The notes: generated by a model from the letters alone, not told the origin. Counted from the first letter of the stretch, positions 43,609-52,934 are shown. The stretch is 64,000 nt of DNA from Dactylosporangium roseum (GCF_025264685.1 NZ_CP073721.1:7891501-7955500), one strand, 5' to 3'. Numbers and translations: made by a program.

Positions 43609-44127
43609 TCAGTCCGGCAGCAGGCCCCGCACGTAGGCGGCCTGCCCGACGTGCTGGATGTCGTCGTCGAGGACGCTGACCAGGCGCACGCCCAGCGTCA
43701 CCGGTGGGTCCCAGCGCTCGTCGACGATCCGGTCGAGGTCGTCGGCGGTCAGCGTGGCCAGCCAGCCGCGGGTCCGCTCGTAGACCGCGTCGAAGTAGGC
43801 GCTCAGGGCGTCGGGGCCGGCCGGCCGTACCGCCGCCACCTCCGCCGCGGTGTGACCGTAGCCCGTGTTGCCCGGGTCGGACTCCAGCCCGAACCGGGAC
43901 GCGTGGCCGCCGGTCGCCCACACCTGCTCCGCGCCGTCGATCAGCTCGGTGATGTGGTCGTCCTGCACGCGGGTGAGGTGCCAGACCAGCCAGCCGACGG
44001 AGTTCGCCCCCGGCGCCGGCGCCCAGCGCAACTGCTCCGCGGTGAGCCCGTCGACCGCGCCGCGCACCAACTCGGGCAGCCGGCCGTAGCCCTCGATCAG
44101 CAGCTCGTTCACCTGCATCGCCGTCAC
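43609..44127 (-). CDS. DinB/DUF664 family protein, possible thiol transferase
   Basis: A 172-residue four-helix DinB-type protein. Likely metal-binding histidines are in LVWHLTRVQDDH and DDDIQHVGQAAYVRG. The DUF664 group includes mycothiol-dependent transferases. GTG at 44127 has GGAG six bases upstream; ATG at 44118 is the alternative. It faces the ndh gene on the same strand, 113 bases away. Substrate unknown. Confidence 0.82.
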   Translation of the reverse strand: MTAMQVNELLIEGYGRLPELVRGAVDGLTAEQLRWAPAPGANSVGWLVWHLTRVQDDHITELIDGAEQVWATGGHASRFGLESDPGNTGYGHTAAEVAAVRPAGPDALSAYFDAVYERTRGWLATLTADDLDRIVDERWDPPVTLGVRLVSVLDDDIQHVGQAAYVRGLLPD

Positions 44128-44248
44128 TTTCCTCTCCGTTTCGCGGCGCGCCGCCGTGGCACGTTTCCGGGATTTGATCGTCCGCCGGGATCCGTACCGT
44201 CTTACCCATCGCAAGGACATAAATGAGCGCTGAAGGGAACAAAGGATA

Positions 44249-44605
44249 ATGACCGAGTACGGCGAGATCGAGGCGGGCCAGCAGAGCGGCGAGATCGAGG
44301 AGCTGCACCAGACGTCCGGGAGCGAGGCGGGCTACCAGTCGGAGTTCGGCGTCTACGGCCAGGACCACGCGGCGGCCGAGTCCACCAGCTTGCAGCAGGG
44401 TCACCACATGGAGTACACCGACCCGTCGGGTGCCCGCTACGAGGAGACGGACTTCACCAACTACGAGCACTCCGCGGTCGAGACGGACTCGGTCTTCGCG
44501 GCCGAGGGTTCGGAGTCGGCGACCTTCCGCGAGTTCGGTGAGCTCAACGCGCTCCGCGCGCAATTCGAGACCGCGTTCGCCCAGGGGACGGTGGCGTCCG
44601 CCTGA
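44249..44605 (+). CDS. Very acidic low-complexity protein of unknown function
   Basis: A 118-residue protein rich in Glu, Gln, Ser, Gly and Tyr with almost no basic residues (for example TEYGEIEAGQQSGEIEELHQ). Probably disordered. The only structured-looking part is the C-terminal helix FREFGELNALRAQFETAFAQ. It is preceded by AAGGGAACAAAGG upstream of the ATG, and followed 12 bases later by a strong terminator. I do not recognise the family. Confidence 0.75.
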   Translation: MTEYGEIEAGQQSGEIEELHQTSGSEAGYQSEFGVYGQDHAAAESTSLQQGHHMEYTDPSGARYEETDFTNYEHSAVETDSVFAAEGSESATFREFGELNALRAQFETAFAQGTVASA

Positions 44606-44617
44606 TGCCATTCCGTC

Positions 44618-44650
44618 AAAACGGCCCGCTCTTTTCGAGCGGGCCGTTTT
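44618..44650 (+). terminator. Rho-independent terminator after the acidic protein gene
   Basis: A 14-base perfect stem AAAACGGCCCGCTC with its complement (44637-44650), loop TTTTC, ending in a T run. It is symmetrical (A run on one side, T run on the other) and could work in both directions. Confidence 0.9.
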
Positions 44651-44744
44651 CGGGTGTTTCCCCGACGGCGAACGGGCGCGCGTCTCCGCCGAATCGCCGG
44701 GGTGGGCTTGGTACCACGGTCATCAATCCCTAGGCTTGGTCACC

Positions 44745-45893
44745 GTGGATCAGCAGCCGCACGAGCGCCCACCGTTCCCGGCCGCCCCTCTTGCCCCTCC
44801 CACACCCCGCGTTCGTTCCGCACCCCTCGCCCCTTCCGCTTCCCTCGTTCCCGCCGGACCCTCTGGCCCTCCCCCTGCTCCGGCCCCCGCGTCATCCACC
44901 CGGCCGGTCCGCGCCGGGCAGGTGGTCACCGCCGCGCAGGCCACCGCACAGTTGGCGGCCGTTCGGGCGGCCGGCATCGCGGGCGCGGCCGGACGGCAGA
45001 CGGTCCGCGGCGCGAAGCGGGTCGGGTCGGGAGTCGGTCACTTCTTCACCGGTGTCGGCTACGTGTTCGTCGGCGGCGGACACTTCCTGCGCAGCCCCCG
45101 GCTCTGGCTCCTCGTGCTGGTGCCGGTGGCGTTGACCGCCGTGGCCCTGCTCGGCCTGCACGAGGCCACCGCCGCGCTGGTCCAGATGCTGGTCGACTGG
45201 CTCCTCCACTTCCTCGATGGCTGGCCGACCGCGATCCGCTGGGCCGTCGAGGGTGTCGTCTGGGTCAGCGTGACGATGCTCTTCCACAGCGCGATGACCG
45301 CCATGACCGTGCCGCTCACGATGCTCTTCGGCGCGGCGTTCTTCCCGTTCATCACCAGGTCGGTCACACGGCAGGTCGGCGGTGCGGCGGTGCGGCCTCC
45401 CGCGTGGCACCGGGCCGCCGGCGTCTGTCTCCGCCAGACCCTGATCGTGACGGTGGTACTACAGGCGGGCTGGCTCGTCATCATCCCGCTGCTGTTGATC
45501 CCGGGCGTCAACCTGGCCGCGGCGGCGGCGGTCGGCCTGGTCTTCAACGGCTTCCTCATCGGGCTGCTCGTCCTGGCCGTGCCGATGCATCACCACGGTG
45601 TCCGGCGGGTGGGCGAGCAGCTACGGTTCGCGTGGCGCCACCTCAGCTACACCCTGGGCTTCGGCCTGACGAGCCTGTGTGTGCTCATCATCCCGGTGCT
45701 GTCACTGCGGCTGCTCGTCCTGCTCCCGGTGAGCCCGCTGGTGGCCGCGCCGGGCGTGGCGCTCTACCTGCTGACCGCCCCTGCGGTGCTGGTCGGCGCG
45801 GTGCGGCTGTTCCGGCGGATCACCGACGGCCCGGCGCGCCTCGGCACACCGAGCGGCGCACTGGTCACTAACGTTGACCATCGGCAACGCTGA
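44745..45893 (+). CDS. EI24 domain membrane protein (CysZ-like)
   Basis: A 382-residue protein. A proline-rich disordered N-terminus of about 70 residues leads into an EI24/CysZ-like domain with six or more hydrophobic segments; typical regions are YVFVGGGHFLRSPRLWLLVL and GVRRVGEQLRFAWRHLSYTL. CysZ-type proteins take up sulfate, but actinobacterial EI24 proteins have no established role. GTG at 44745 starts it; the longer frame upstream is antisense-like and includes the terminator. Confidence 0.82.
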   Translation: MDQQPHERPPFPAAPLAPPTPRVRSAPLAPSASLVPAGPSGPPPAPAPASSTRPVRAGQVVTAAQATAQLAAVRAAGIAGAAGRQTVRGAKRVGSGVGHFFTGVGYVFVGGGHFLRSPRLWLLVLVPVALTAVALLGLHEATAALVQMLVDWLLHFLDGWPTAIRWAVEGVVWVSVTMLFHSAMTAMTVPLTMLFGAAFFPFITRSVTRQVGGAAVRPPAWHRAAGVCLRQTLIVTVVLQAGWLVIIPLLLIPGVNLAAAAAVGLVFNGFLIGLLVLAVPMHHHGVRRVGEQLRFAWRHLSYTLGFGLTSLCVLIIPVLSLRLLVLLPVSPLVAAPGVALYLLTAPAVLVGAVRLFRRITDGPARLGTPSGALVTNVDHRQR

Positions 45894-45975
45894 TCACACC
45901 ACCGCGCCGAAGGCCGAAGCCGCCATCAAACGCACGCTTCCCGCCGTGTTCGGCGTCGTCGCGGGCTTCATCGGA

Positions 45976-46503
45976 CTAATGCTGCTCGTGCAGTACCGGT
46001 ACCCCACCCTCATCCGGTCGGTACGGGGCGATGGCGGTCATTGGGGCGGCATCCAGGTTCAACTTGAAGCCGACGTGGGTGGCGGCGAAGCCGAGCCGCT
46101 CGTAGAACCGGTGCGCGTCCGGCCGTGCGACATCGGAGGTGAGTTGCACCAGTCGGCAACCGCGCCGTCGGGCCTCGTCGATCGCCCACTGCGTCAGCGC
46201 CGCGCCGAGCCCGCCGCCCCGCTCGTCCCGCGCCACCCGCACGGCTTCGATCTGCCCCCGGCAGGCACCGCGTCGGGCCAGTCCGGGCAGGATCGTCAAC
46301 TGCAACGTGCCCACCGCTCGTCCGTCTCGCTCGGCGACCACCAGCATCTGGTTCGGATCGGCGTCGACGGCGGCGAAGGCGGCCCGGTACGGTGCCAGGT
46401 CGTCCGGCGACTCACGACCCGCGCTGAGCGGGTCGTCCGCGAGCATCGCCACGATCGCCGGCACGTCCGCGCCGGTCGCCCTGCGAATCCGCAGCTCCGC
46501 CAC
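45976..46503 (-). CDS. GNAT family N-acetyltransferase
   Basis: A 175-residue GNAT protein. Acetyl-CoA-binding motif A is VRVARDERGGGLGAALTQWAI with the RGGGLG loop, and motif B is HRFYERLGFAATHVGFKL. GTG start. It converges with the EI24 gene across 82 bases. Substrate unknown. Confidence 0.88.
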   Translation of the reverse strand: MAELRIRRATGADVPAIVAMLADDPLSAGRESPDDLAPYRAAFAAVDADPNQMLVVAERDGRAVGTLQLTILPGLARRGACRGQIEAVRVARDERGGGLGAALTQWAIDEARRRGCRLVQLTSDVARPDAHRFYERLGFAATHVGFKLNLDAAPMTAIAPYRPDEGGVPVLHEQH

Positions 46504-46597
46504 GCCTTGTCCTCCCGCCGGGTGCCACTCGTCGCACAGTCACCGTTCCGCTGGCCGAGCGTACCGTCGTCGGCCGCTGCCGTGCGTTGCCCAGGAT

Positions 46598-47446
46598 TCA
46601 TTCGGACATGTCCGGCCAGAACGCTTCGATCATGATGTCCTGGAAGCCGTCCACCGGCGGCGTTGCACGAAGCGAATAGCGTGCACCGGCACGACGAAAG
46701 GCTAGAAGGGCACGTGCCAGGCTCTCGCCACTCAGGTCAACATAGTGATGCCACTCGGTCAAGACTGCCCGAAATGATCCAAGCTTACCTTCGCGTGCTA
46801 GTTCTTCAAGCACTTCCTCCTCGGATCCCTCGATGTCGAGTTTCAGGAGAAAAGCGGGCCCCGTGCGCTCAAGAAGGTCTAGCAGAGAGACGGCAGGCAC
46901 CTCGAACGCGCGCGTCCAGGAGTTGCGGTGCTCCCAAATGCTTGTGCGCAGGCTTGCCTCACTAGCCGAGGAGTACAGGCGCACGGTATGCGCTCCACGC
47001 CCGCACAACGCCGCATTAACCGCCAACGTGCGTGTGGGCGCCATCATCTTCAGGTTGTGCGCAAGGAAGGCGAACGCCTCAGGGTTAGGTTCAACGGCGA
47101 TCACCTGCGCTTCTGGATAGCGCTGGAGGAACCATGAGGTAGCCGTACCGACGTTGGCCCCAGCATCAATGATTACCGGCGCGCTACTCGGCCGGTAACC
47201 CGGGTCGAACACCAAGTCCGCCGGGAGGATCGAAAGTATCGCTCGCCGAAGGTCTACGACCTCCGAGCGAGCCTGGCCCCGCGGCGGGGGCACCGCACAA
47301 TTGTATACTTGATTGTGGAAGATCTCAGAAGCCAACCAGGCCAGCTTTCCTTCGTCGGGGCCGACCAGTAGGTGAGACCCTACCCGGATCGTGGGCCTGT
47401 CAGCTAGAACAGGCTCGATGATCGGATCGCTGGACCTGAAGGTCAT
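46598..47446 (-). CDS. FkbM family methyltransferase
   Basis: A 282-residue SAM-dependent methyltransferase of the FkbM type. The SAM loop is VIIDAGANVGTATSWFLQ, followed by VIAVEPNPEAFAFL, and the family motif LLKLDIEGSEEEVLEEL is present. FkbM enzymes O-methylate sugars or polyketides. It overlaps the kinase-like gene by four bases and is the last gene of a four-gene operon with two glycosyltransferases, so a glycan hydroxyl is a plausible substrate. Base composition is visibly lower in GC than the flanking genes. Confidence 0.88.
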   Translation of the reverse strand: MTFRSSDPIIEPVLADRPTIRVGSHLLVGPDEGKLAWLASEIFHNQVYNCAVPPPRGQARSEVVDLRRAILSILPADLVFDPGYRPSSAPVIIDAGANVGTATSWFLQRYPEAQVIAVEPNPEAFAFLAHNLKMMAPTRTLAVNAALCGRGAHTVRLYSSASEASLRTSIWEHRNSWTRAFEVPAVSLLDLLERTGPAFLLKLDIEGSEEEVLEELAREGKLGSFRAVLTEWHHYVDLSGESLARALLAFRRAGARYSLRATPPVDGFQDIMIEAFWPDMSE

Positions 47447-48021
47447 CGCGTAAACATCCTAGCGAGCGTGGATACGTTGTCGTCGATAGTTCCGGAAGTA
47501 ACTACGTTATAGTCGCAAGCAACGAGATTCACATACCAGCCGGGCGGATCGCGATATACCTCGGCGAGATGTGAAACCTCTTCCTGGGACGTCCAGTCGT
47601 GCGCACCTCGATGGCAGACGCGTTGCCATGCCAGTTCTCCATCGAGATCGAGTACGACGAGACGGTCTGGTCTGAGCAGAAGGCCGCGATCCAATCCATC
47701 CTCAACCCAGGCCCGGGTTTCGCTCAGGAACGACACTGGAAGTGTTCCACGGCTAGCGCTCGCGATCGCGAACGCTAGTGTGGATGAGTAGGCCCGATCG
47801 GCAATCGTCGGGGACGGAGCGGCAAGGACCTGCGCTTGCGACTTCGCGATGTCGTTGATCCGGAACATCCGCTGCGGCGTTCCCGGCAGCTTGAGAAGAG
47901 TCTCGTACTCCACCACGAAACCGGGTATCCCGACTAATCCAGGCACGAGTAACTGATCCAGCACCAACCCGATCGCGGTGGTCTTGCCGACACCGTGTGT
48001 GCCCTCGACCACGACATGCAC
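47443..48021 (-). CDS. P-loop kinase resembling thymidylate kinase
   Basis: A 192-residue P-loop protein with Walker A EGTHGVGKTT at residues 6-15, a lid-type arginine-containing segment ADRAYSSTLAF, and VVLDLDGELAWQRV as a Walker B-like strand. It resembles the deoxynucleoside/thymidylate kinase fold but is not a housekeeping Tmk by length or neighbours. Its presence between an FkbM methyltransferase and glycosyltransferases is unusual; it may phosphorylate a sugar or nucleotide. GC content is low (one 60-base stretch at 47461 counts to 50%). Confidence 0.72.
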   Translation of the reverse strand: MHVVVEGTHGVGKTTAIGLVLDQLLVPGLVGIPGFVVEYETLLKLPGTPQRMFRINDIAKSQAQVLAAPSPTIADRAYSSTLAFAIASASRGTLPVSFLSETRAWVEDGLDRGLLLRPDRLVVLDLDGELAWQRVCHRGAHDWTSQEEVSHLAEVYRDPPGWYVNLVACDYNVVTSGTIDDNVSTLARMFTR

Positions 48022-48045
48022 GACTTCCCGCCTTCCGTCCTCATC

Positions 48046-49287
48046 TCACGCCTGATCCTGAGTCGGATGAACAGACTCGATGTTCTGTTTTGCTGTCGGA
48101 GGTCTTGTCCCGCCGCGCCTGAGCACCAACCGGGCATGCAGTAGGATTCCCGCCGCATCGAGAACCGGCCGCGCTATGAGCCCCGGGATTAGGAAAAGGC
48201 GACCAAGGGGTCTATCGGATAACCGACCCGAGGCACGAGGATAGGTCCCCGCGTCCTGGTAGCTGTCCACCGGCAAGAAATCTCGTCCAAGAAGGACGGC
48301 CGGTGCCACACTGAGTACGACGAAGGCACCCGCCGCCGCAGCGGCTTGAGCGAAGTCTTTCTCGACGAGCAGGAGAATGAAACCGAAGAAGCCAACAATC
48401 GGCCCGAGGAGCCACGTGATGAACAACTCGGACACGCGCAGTGTCGCGCCGATAGGCCGCGCAGACAGTCGGGACCACGCTGCTTGAACATCGCCCCAGA
48501 ACCATCGCGCAACCATGCGCGTCTGCTCCCCCAGAGCAGCCGGCCACTGCGCGACGTCCAAAGCGGTATCGCAGGCGAACACCTCTTCGGGCGGCAGTAT
48601 TTCGCTGAGCCGATAGCCGAGAAGGAGGTCTTCGGCAAGCACGTCTGAGCTCAGTCCGACGTCGAGAAGCCGACGTCCCTCTACGCCGATCCCGTGACCA
48701 ACCACGTACCACATGCGGCGTCGCGATGCCATGCCGTGTTCAAATCCCAGGGACCAGCAGGTCTGCCAAGCTGCGGAGCCAGCGAGGAGGAAACTGCACG
48801 CGGTGGTGACTTTGTAAACCGAGGGTATGGTCATGACCGCGCATTGCACGTCGATCACGCCTCTGGGACGACTGTCGGAGTCGAAGATCATGACGCCATT
48901 GGCGACATCCCCAAGTCCGATTGCGGAAGCCGTGATTAGTTCTGCCTTGCTTGTCCCCCGAGCGATCAGTACGGATTCGGACGAGTTGATGTCGGCGGGT
49001 GCCAGTGCTTTGGTTAGCACTGATTGGCTTTCCGAATCATGTTCACTCAGCACCAGGGCGAAGTTGACCCCAGAACGGCGGCTTTGCTCTTTCCAGAACC
49101 GCCATGCCGTCACTGCGGCCTCCGGCTCCGCCCATGCCGGGACGAGGATTACCCAATCAGAGCGAATCTCGAAGCCGGCCCGCCGCGTGCGCGCGAGCCG
49201 GCGACCAACCCGGTACATGCGGAAAAGCACCGGAAGGCGCCGCGCGATGAAGCACAGTACAGCAATGGCGGCCATGCTGGTGACCAC
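48046..49287 (-). CDS. Membrane glycosyltransferase, GT2-like
   Basis: A 413-residue processive-type GT2 protein. An N-terminal membrane helix is followed by VILVPAWAEPEAAVTAWRFW, a DSDSRPRG metal-binding site near residue 133, EDLLLGYRLSEILPP as the catalytic acidic motif, QTRMVARWFWGD resembling QxxRW, and four or more C-terminal helices. Such enzymes couple glycan synthesis to membrane transport. The FkbM/kinase-containing operon reads 51036 to 46598 with short gaps or overlaps. Substrate unknown. Confidence 0.8.
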   Translation of the reverse strand: MVTSMAAIAVLCFIARRLPVLFRMYRVGRRLARTRRAGFEIRSDWVILVPAWAEPEAAVTAWRFWKEQSRRSGVNFALVLSEHDSESQSVLTKALAPADINSSESVLIARGTSKAELITASAIGLGDVANGVMIFDSDSRPRGVIDVQCAVMTIPSVYKVTTACSFLLAGSAAWQTCWSLGFEHGMASRRRMWYVVGHGIGVEGRRLLDVGLSSDVLAEDLLLGYRLSEILPPEEVFACDTALDVAQWPAALGEQTRMVARWFWGDVQAAWSRLSARPIGATLRVSELFITWLLGPIVGFFGFILLLVEKDFAQAAAAAGAFVVLSVAPAVLLGRDFLPVDSYQDAGTYPRASGRLSDRPLGRLFLIPGLIARPVLDAAGILLHARLVLRRGGTRPPTAKQNIESVHPTQDQA

Positions 49288-49290
49288 GCT

Positions 49291-51036
49291 CTACACGTCA
49301 CTTCGCGCGTCAAGATGGGCGAGGAAATGCGTCGCATCGTTGGTAGGGCCGTCAGCCAGACCCATGATGGCGGCACTGTGCATAGCATGAATGTAATTTA
49401 GATCCACCTCAAGGCATGCACATCTACCGATGTGTTCGTCCAGAATGGAGAGTGCGGAAGTATTCCGCGGGCTAATCTCGTGGACGCGAAGAGCGGTCGC
49501 TGCGGCTGCGCAATGTTCGCCGACCGCATCCCACTGGGCTGCAGCGAGGAGCAAAAGCTCCGGGACCTCAGACAGGTCATTGAATCCGAGCTGGGTAGGT
49601 AGCGCCGGCTCGCTGCTGAGCAGGTTGGTCGGCGCCAACCACATCGCTCGTGACCGGAGCCAACGTTCAGGCGAGGCGCCAGGTTCTAGCAGGTCGGTTT
49701 CAAGGCTCATTCGCCACCATGAGAAATCCGGAACCGGGATGGTCGCAGGATTTCCGAACCGGCCCTGACCACACGCTGCGGTAACCGCGACAGCCAGTTC
49801 CTGGACCGCCTCTGCCTGTTGGGAGCGCGCCGCCAACTCCGCCATCACCAATAGGTCGGCGGCTGCTGGCGCTCGATCGGCCGAGGAGTGGTCCGTGACT
49901 GATGCCGGACCTTCGGTCGACAACGGCCGGAATGACGTAAGAAGGGATGCGCGTGCCTGGTTGGCAGAGTGCTCATACAAGTCGACGGCCTCGCAAGAAG
50001 CGTCTGACGTGAGCAACCACTGCTGCTCCAGTCGACTCCGATCCCACCGCGCCCTGTCCCACCGGACGCCACGGTCGAGCAGCCACGCGAGGTGCTCGGC
50101 GAGCGCGTCCTTCAGGAGTTGCTCGAAGGAGAATCGTGGCAGACGCGACTGCGCGGCATTGACTACTTGCAAACGAAGAGCACGGTTATTACATACCGCG
50201 ATGGCCTCGTCCGTGAGGGTGTCGAGGTCGTAGGGGATGTACTCCCGCCCAGGGCGCAGCGCGGATGCGACCGCTTCGTTGCTCGCCTCGGCCATGAGTA
50301 CGCACCCCGAAGCAATCGCCTCGAAGGTTCGCAGGTTGATCTCGCCGCGAACGGAGTAGTTCAACATCACACGAGACCGTAATGCTAGCTGCCTATAGGT
50401 ATCAGGCGCGAGCCATGTCGCAAGGACTACACGAAGCCCGGCCCGGGCTAGGCCGGTGGCAGCCGCAAGCACTCTTTCGCGACCACGGTGAATGGCTTCA
50501 TTTCGGGATCCGACGAAGAGTAGATCAATGTCACGATCCTGGTCATGTCCGCCGGACGCAAGCGGCACGATCGGCCAGGAAACGGGTTGCCAGCCCCAGG
50601 GAAGGTGCGACCGAACCTCCTGTAGCCCTAAGCCTTGGAGAACCTGTAAGCCTGGCTGATCACTAAGCACGGGAATTTCTGGCGTTTGCAGAAGCCAAGA
50701 GACCAAGCGACCTGCCACATTCCAGTCACCGACCTGGACGGCTACTGCGGAACAGAGTGATGTGTCGGCTACATCAACAGGCAACGGTCGATACTCGGCA
50801 CCCCACTGGAGGTAGAGGTCGGCGCGGTCCCAGCCGACTGCGGCAATGCCATGCTCGAGGAAGGTCCGGTCCGGCCTCGTCGAGTTACCAGGAGGCGGCC
50901 AGTAGCTGCCGTACGATGGCCAGAAGACAACCTCCAGACCATCTGAAGATATTGAACGTGGCGCGGTCATGACTTGGCTCCCGCTTGGGCCGGCGGCCGT
51001 GACCTCGCCAGGGAAATGGCCGACGAGCACCCGCAC
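49291..51036 (-). CDS. CgeB-like glycosyltransferase with extended C-terminal region
   Basis: About 581 residues. Residues 1-330 resemble the CgeB/glycosyltransferase 1_2 group: DRADLYLQWGAEYRPLP, DLLFVGSRNEAIHRGRERVL and the donor-site segment LNYSVRGEINLRTFEAIASG followed by C. The remaining ~250 residues are not recognised; they begin with a helical part and may serve substrate recognition. I prefer GTG at 51036 to the TTG at 51042. It is first in the low-GC operon, three bases before the membrane GT. The repeat copy D lies upstream. Confidence 0.75.
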   Translation of the reverse strand: MRVLVGHFPGEVTAAGPSGSQVMTAPRSISSDGLEVVFWPSYGSYWPPPGNSTRPDRTFLEHGIAAVGWDRADLYLQWGAEYRPLPVDVADTSLCSAVAVQVGDWNVAGRLVSWLLQTPEIPVLSDQPGLQVLQGLGLQEVRSHLPWGWQPVSWPIVPLASGGHDQDRDIDLLFVGSRNEAIHRGRERVLAAATGLARAGLRVVLATWLAPDTYRQLALRSRVMLNYSVRGEINLRTFEAIASGCVLMAEASNEAVASALRPGREYIPYDLDTLTDEAIAVCNNRALRLQVVNAAQSRLPRFSFEQLLKDALAEHLAWLLDRGVRWDRARWDRSRLEQQWLLTSDASCEAVDLYEHSANQARASLLTSFRPLSTEGPASVTDHSSADRAPAAADLLVMAELAARSQQAEAVQELAVAVTAACGQGRFGNPATIPVPDFSWWRMSLETDLLEPGASPERWLRSRAMWLAPTNLLSSEPALPTQLGFNDLSEVPELLLLAAAQWDAVGEHCAAAATALRVHEISPRNTSALSILDEHIGRCACLEVDLNYIHAMHSAAIMGLADGPTNDATHFLAHLDARSDV

Positions 51037-51299
51037 TGTCAATATAGGTCAACCTTCTTCATACCGCGTTGCTCGCTCCTCAGGCGAAGTCTGCACGACC
51101 CGTTTGTCGACCTGGAAGTTGCTGGCCTTATATTGCATCTCGACCTATGTCAGGTGTCGATCGAACGATCATCCATATCCACATCGGCAGTGCGGGCCGC
51201 AGCCAAGGTCAAGAATGCCCCTGGCCCTCCGACGTCACTTCAACACTTCAACCGTCGCGTGCGAGTCTGCGCTGCTAGCGGGATCGGCGGGCCCAGCAG

Positions 51300-51540
51300 C
51301 CCCTTTGTCAAACCGGCCGAGACCGACAATTCGGGCGATGGACGTCGCCGCCGAGGGGTGCTGGCTGGCACGCGTTCCGCCGCAATCCACCGCCATGCCG
51401 CTCAATCTCATGATCATGGGAAAGATTCGGCTGCCCCGATAGCCACATCTTTCCCATGATCAAGGGGGTGCCCGACCCGGAACGCGCCGCCCGGAGTCCA
51501 GCGGCGACCACGAGCGACAGACACCAGCCCGCACGACTGC
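51300..51540. repeat. Dispersed repeat family 2, copy D
   Basis: Contains CCGAGACCGACAATTCGGGC, CGTTCCGCCGCAATCCACC, ATGCCGCTCAATCTCATGAT, the hairpin 51411-51462, and GGAACGCGCCGCCCGGAGTC followed by CAGCGGCGACCACGAGCGAC. The last part matches copy B and, inverted, copy A. It fills the gap between divergent genes at 51036 and 51668. Confidence 0.84.
51411..51462. repeat. Family 2 hairpin, copy D (imperfect)
   Basis: Arms 51411-51432 and 51441-51462 pair except for three bases (TCG facing CAC), and the loop region CTGCCCCGATAGC is shared with copy B. One arm alone has changed here. Confidence 0.85.
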
Positions 51541-51667
51541 TCGTCATCATCCCGCTGGCCGCCACCGGACTTGTCAAGCAGCGGACGGCCCCGCCGCCCT
51601 AAACCGACACCGAGACTCGAGATCTGAAGGCTAAGATCACTGGCTCTGACAGTCGGAGGGCGTCGAC

Positions 51668-52273
51668 ATGACTCTTCATGAGCAGTCATCGACATTGTCG
51701 AGTGGCATCGAGTGGGGCCGTCGGCTGGGAGTCGCCGCCCTCGCCGGCGGCGTTGCCGGGTTGGTCGCCGGAGGCATCGGCGGGCGGCTGTTCATGCTTG
51801 CCCTAGCCCGTCTGAACCACCCCCGGGCAACCGGGGTACTCAGCGATGACGGCTTCGTCATAGGTCAGTTCACTCTCGCCGGCACCATCAACCTCCTGCT
51901 GGTCTGCACCGTCCTCGGCGTGATCGGCGGGCTGGTCTGGGTCGCCATCCGGGGTCTGCGCTTCGGTCCACCGTGGTGGCGGCGGGTCAGCGTGCCGCTC
52001 GGGGCGACCCTCGTCATCGGGGCGATGATGGTGCACAGCGACGGTGTCGACTTCACCCTGCTCGACCCGCCGCTCGTCGCCGTTGCCCTCAGTCTCAGCG
52101 TCCCGCTGCTCGCAACCCTCCTTGTCACCTGGCTCGGCGACCGCTGGATCGGCAACGACCAGACCATCTGGCAACGCATGCCAGCGGTCGCGTGGATTGC
52201 CAGGGTCGCCTTGACGCTGCTCGCCGGCTGGGCTCTGGTCGATCTCGCCACCACCGTCAGTCGCATCCTGTGA
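51668..52273 (+). CDS. Five-helix membrane protein of unknown function
   Basis: A 201-residue protein with five hydrophobic helices (starting LGVAALAGGVAGLVAGGIGG). No enzyme motif seen. ATG start. It reads away from the glycosyltransferase operon across a family 2 repeat. Composition is normal for the host, unlike that operon. Confidence 0.72.
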   Translation: MTLHEQSSTLSSGIEWGRRLGVAALAGGVAGLVAGGIGGRLFMLALARLNHPRATGVLSDDGFVIGQFTLAGTINLLLVCTVLGVIGGLVWVAIRGLRFGPPWWRRVSVPLGATLVIGAMMVHSDGVDFTLLDPPLVAVALSLSVPLLATLLVTWLGDRWIGNDQTIWQRMPAVAWIARVALTLLAGWALVDLATTVSRIL

Positions 52274-52359
52274 CGGACGCCTGCCTACAACCGCGCTGGG
52301 TTCGTGTTTTGGCGAGTAGATCGGGGAATCCCCCGGAGTTGGGCATACACGGGGACGTC

Positions 52360-52446
52360 ATGCCGAAGTTGTTGTTCGCCCGCCCGGCGGTCGACGCGGC
52401 CGAGGAGCACACCGTGCGGAAATGGCTGGTCGAGCACCCGCGCACC
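52360..52446 (+). pseudogene. N-terminal remnant of an IS630-type transposase
   Basis: ATG followed by PKLLFARPAVDAAEEHTVRK matches the conserved beginning of many actinobacterial IS630-family transposases (KLLFARPPxDxAEExTVRK type), then similarity stops. The rest of the element is absent. Confidence 0.5.
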
Positions 52447-52615
52447 CCAGGTTGGGGGACGGCGTGCTCCACCAACCCGCTCTCTACGACACCGCTTTGT
52501 CTACCACCTCTAACGAACGCAGCACCAGGCGGCGCGTATCCGCAGGTCCACGCCGCCAGTACACAACGGAGCGGCTCCAATGCCGAGAGTAGTGGAATCA
52601 CTTCATAAGAGTTGA

Positions 52616-52933
52616 CTATTCGGCGGGTGTTGGAATGAGAGCAAAATAGAGCTTGCTTGGAAGTTGTTCCCATGCTCCCGCTTCACTGAGGACGTCTACC
52701 GACAACGGCCCGTCAATAACGTCGTCCTTTGGCCATCTCAGCAAGTAGATCGAGGCTCGTCCTTGCCCAACAAAAGCTGCGGCAACTTCGCGTGAAATAG
52801 CCCGCGCGTCATCGTCGCTAATTGACTGATATTCGCCGGACCGTAACAGATCGAACAGCTCATACAGTCCGACCGAGCCGACGTCCAAGAGATCGCTGAC
52901 CTCCTGAGCTAGCCACGTCTGAGCTGTTGTCAT
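52616..52933 (-). CDS. Putative immunity protein for the adjacent toxin-domain protein
   Basis: A 105-residue acidic cytoplasmic protein without recognisable motifs. It begins one base after the stop of the toxin-domain gene and is AT-richer than its surroundings, both usual for immunity genes in polymorphic-toxin loci. ATG start. The immunity role rests on position, size and composition only. Confidence 0.6.
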   Translation of the reverse strand: MTTAQTWLAQEVSDLLDVGSVGLYELFDLLRSGEYQSISDDDARAISREVAAAFVGQGRASIYLLRWPKDDVIDGPLSVDVLSEAGAWEQLPSKLYFALIPTPAE

Positions 52934-52934
52934 G

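Noticed and set aside
45874..45975. Short plus-strand frame with a hydrophobic stretch (VVAGFIGLMLLVQY) after the EI24 gene
   Set aside because: It continues antisense through the GNAT gene and has a TTG start without ribosome binding site; more likely the non-coding gap between convergent genes.
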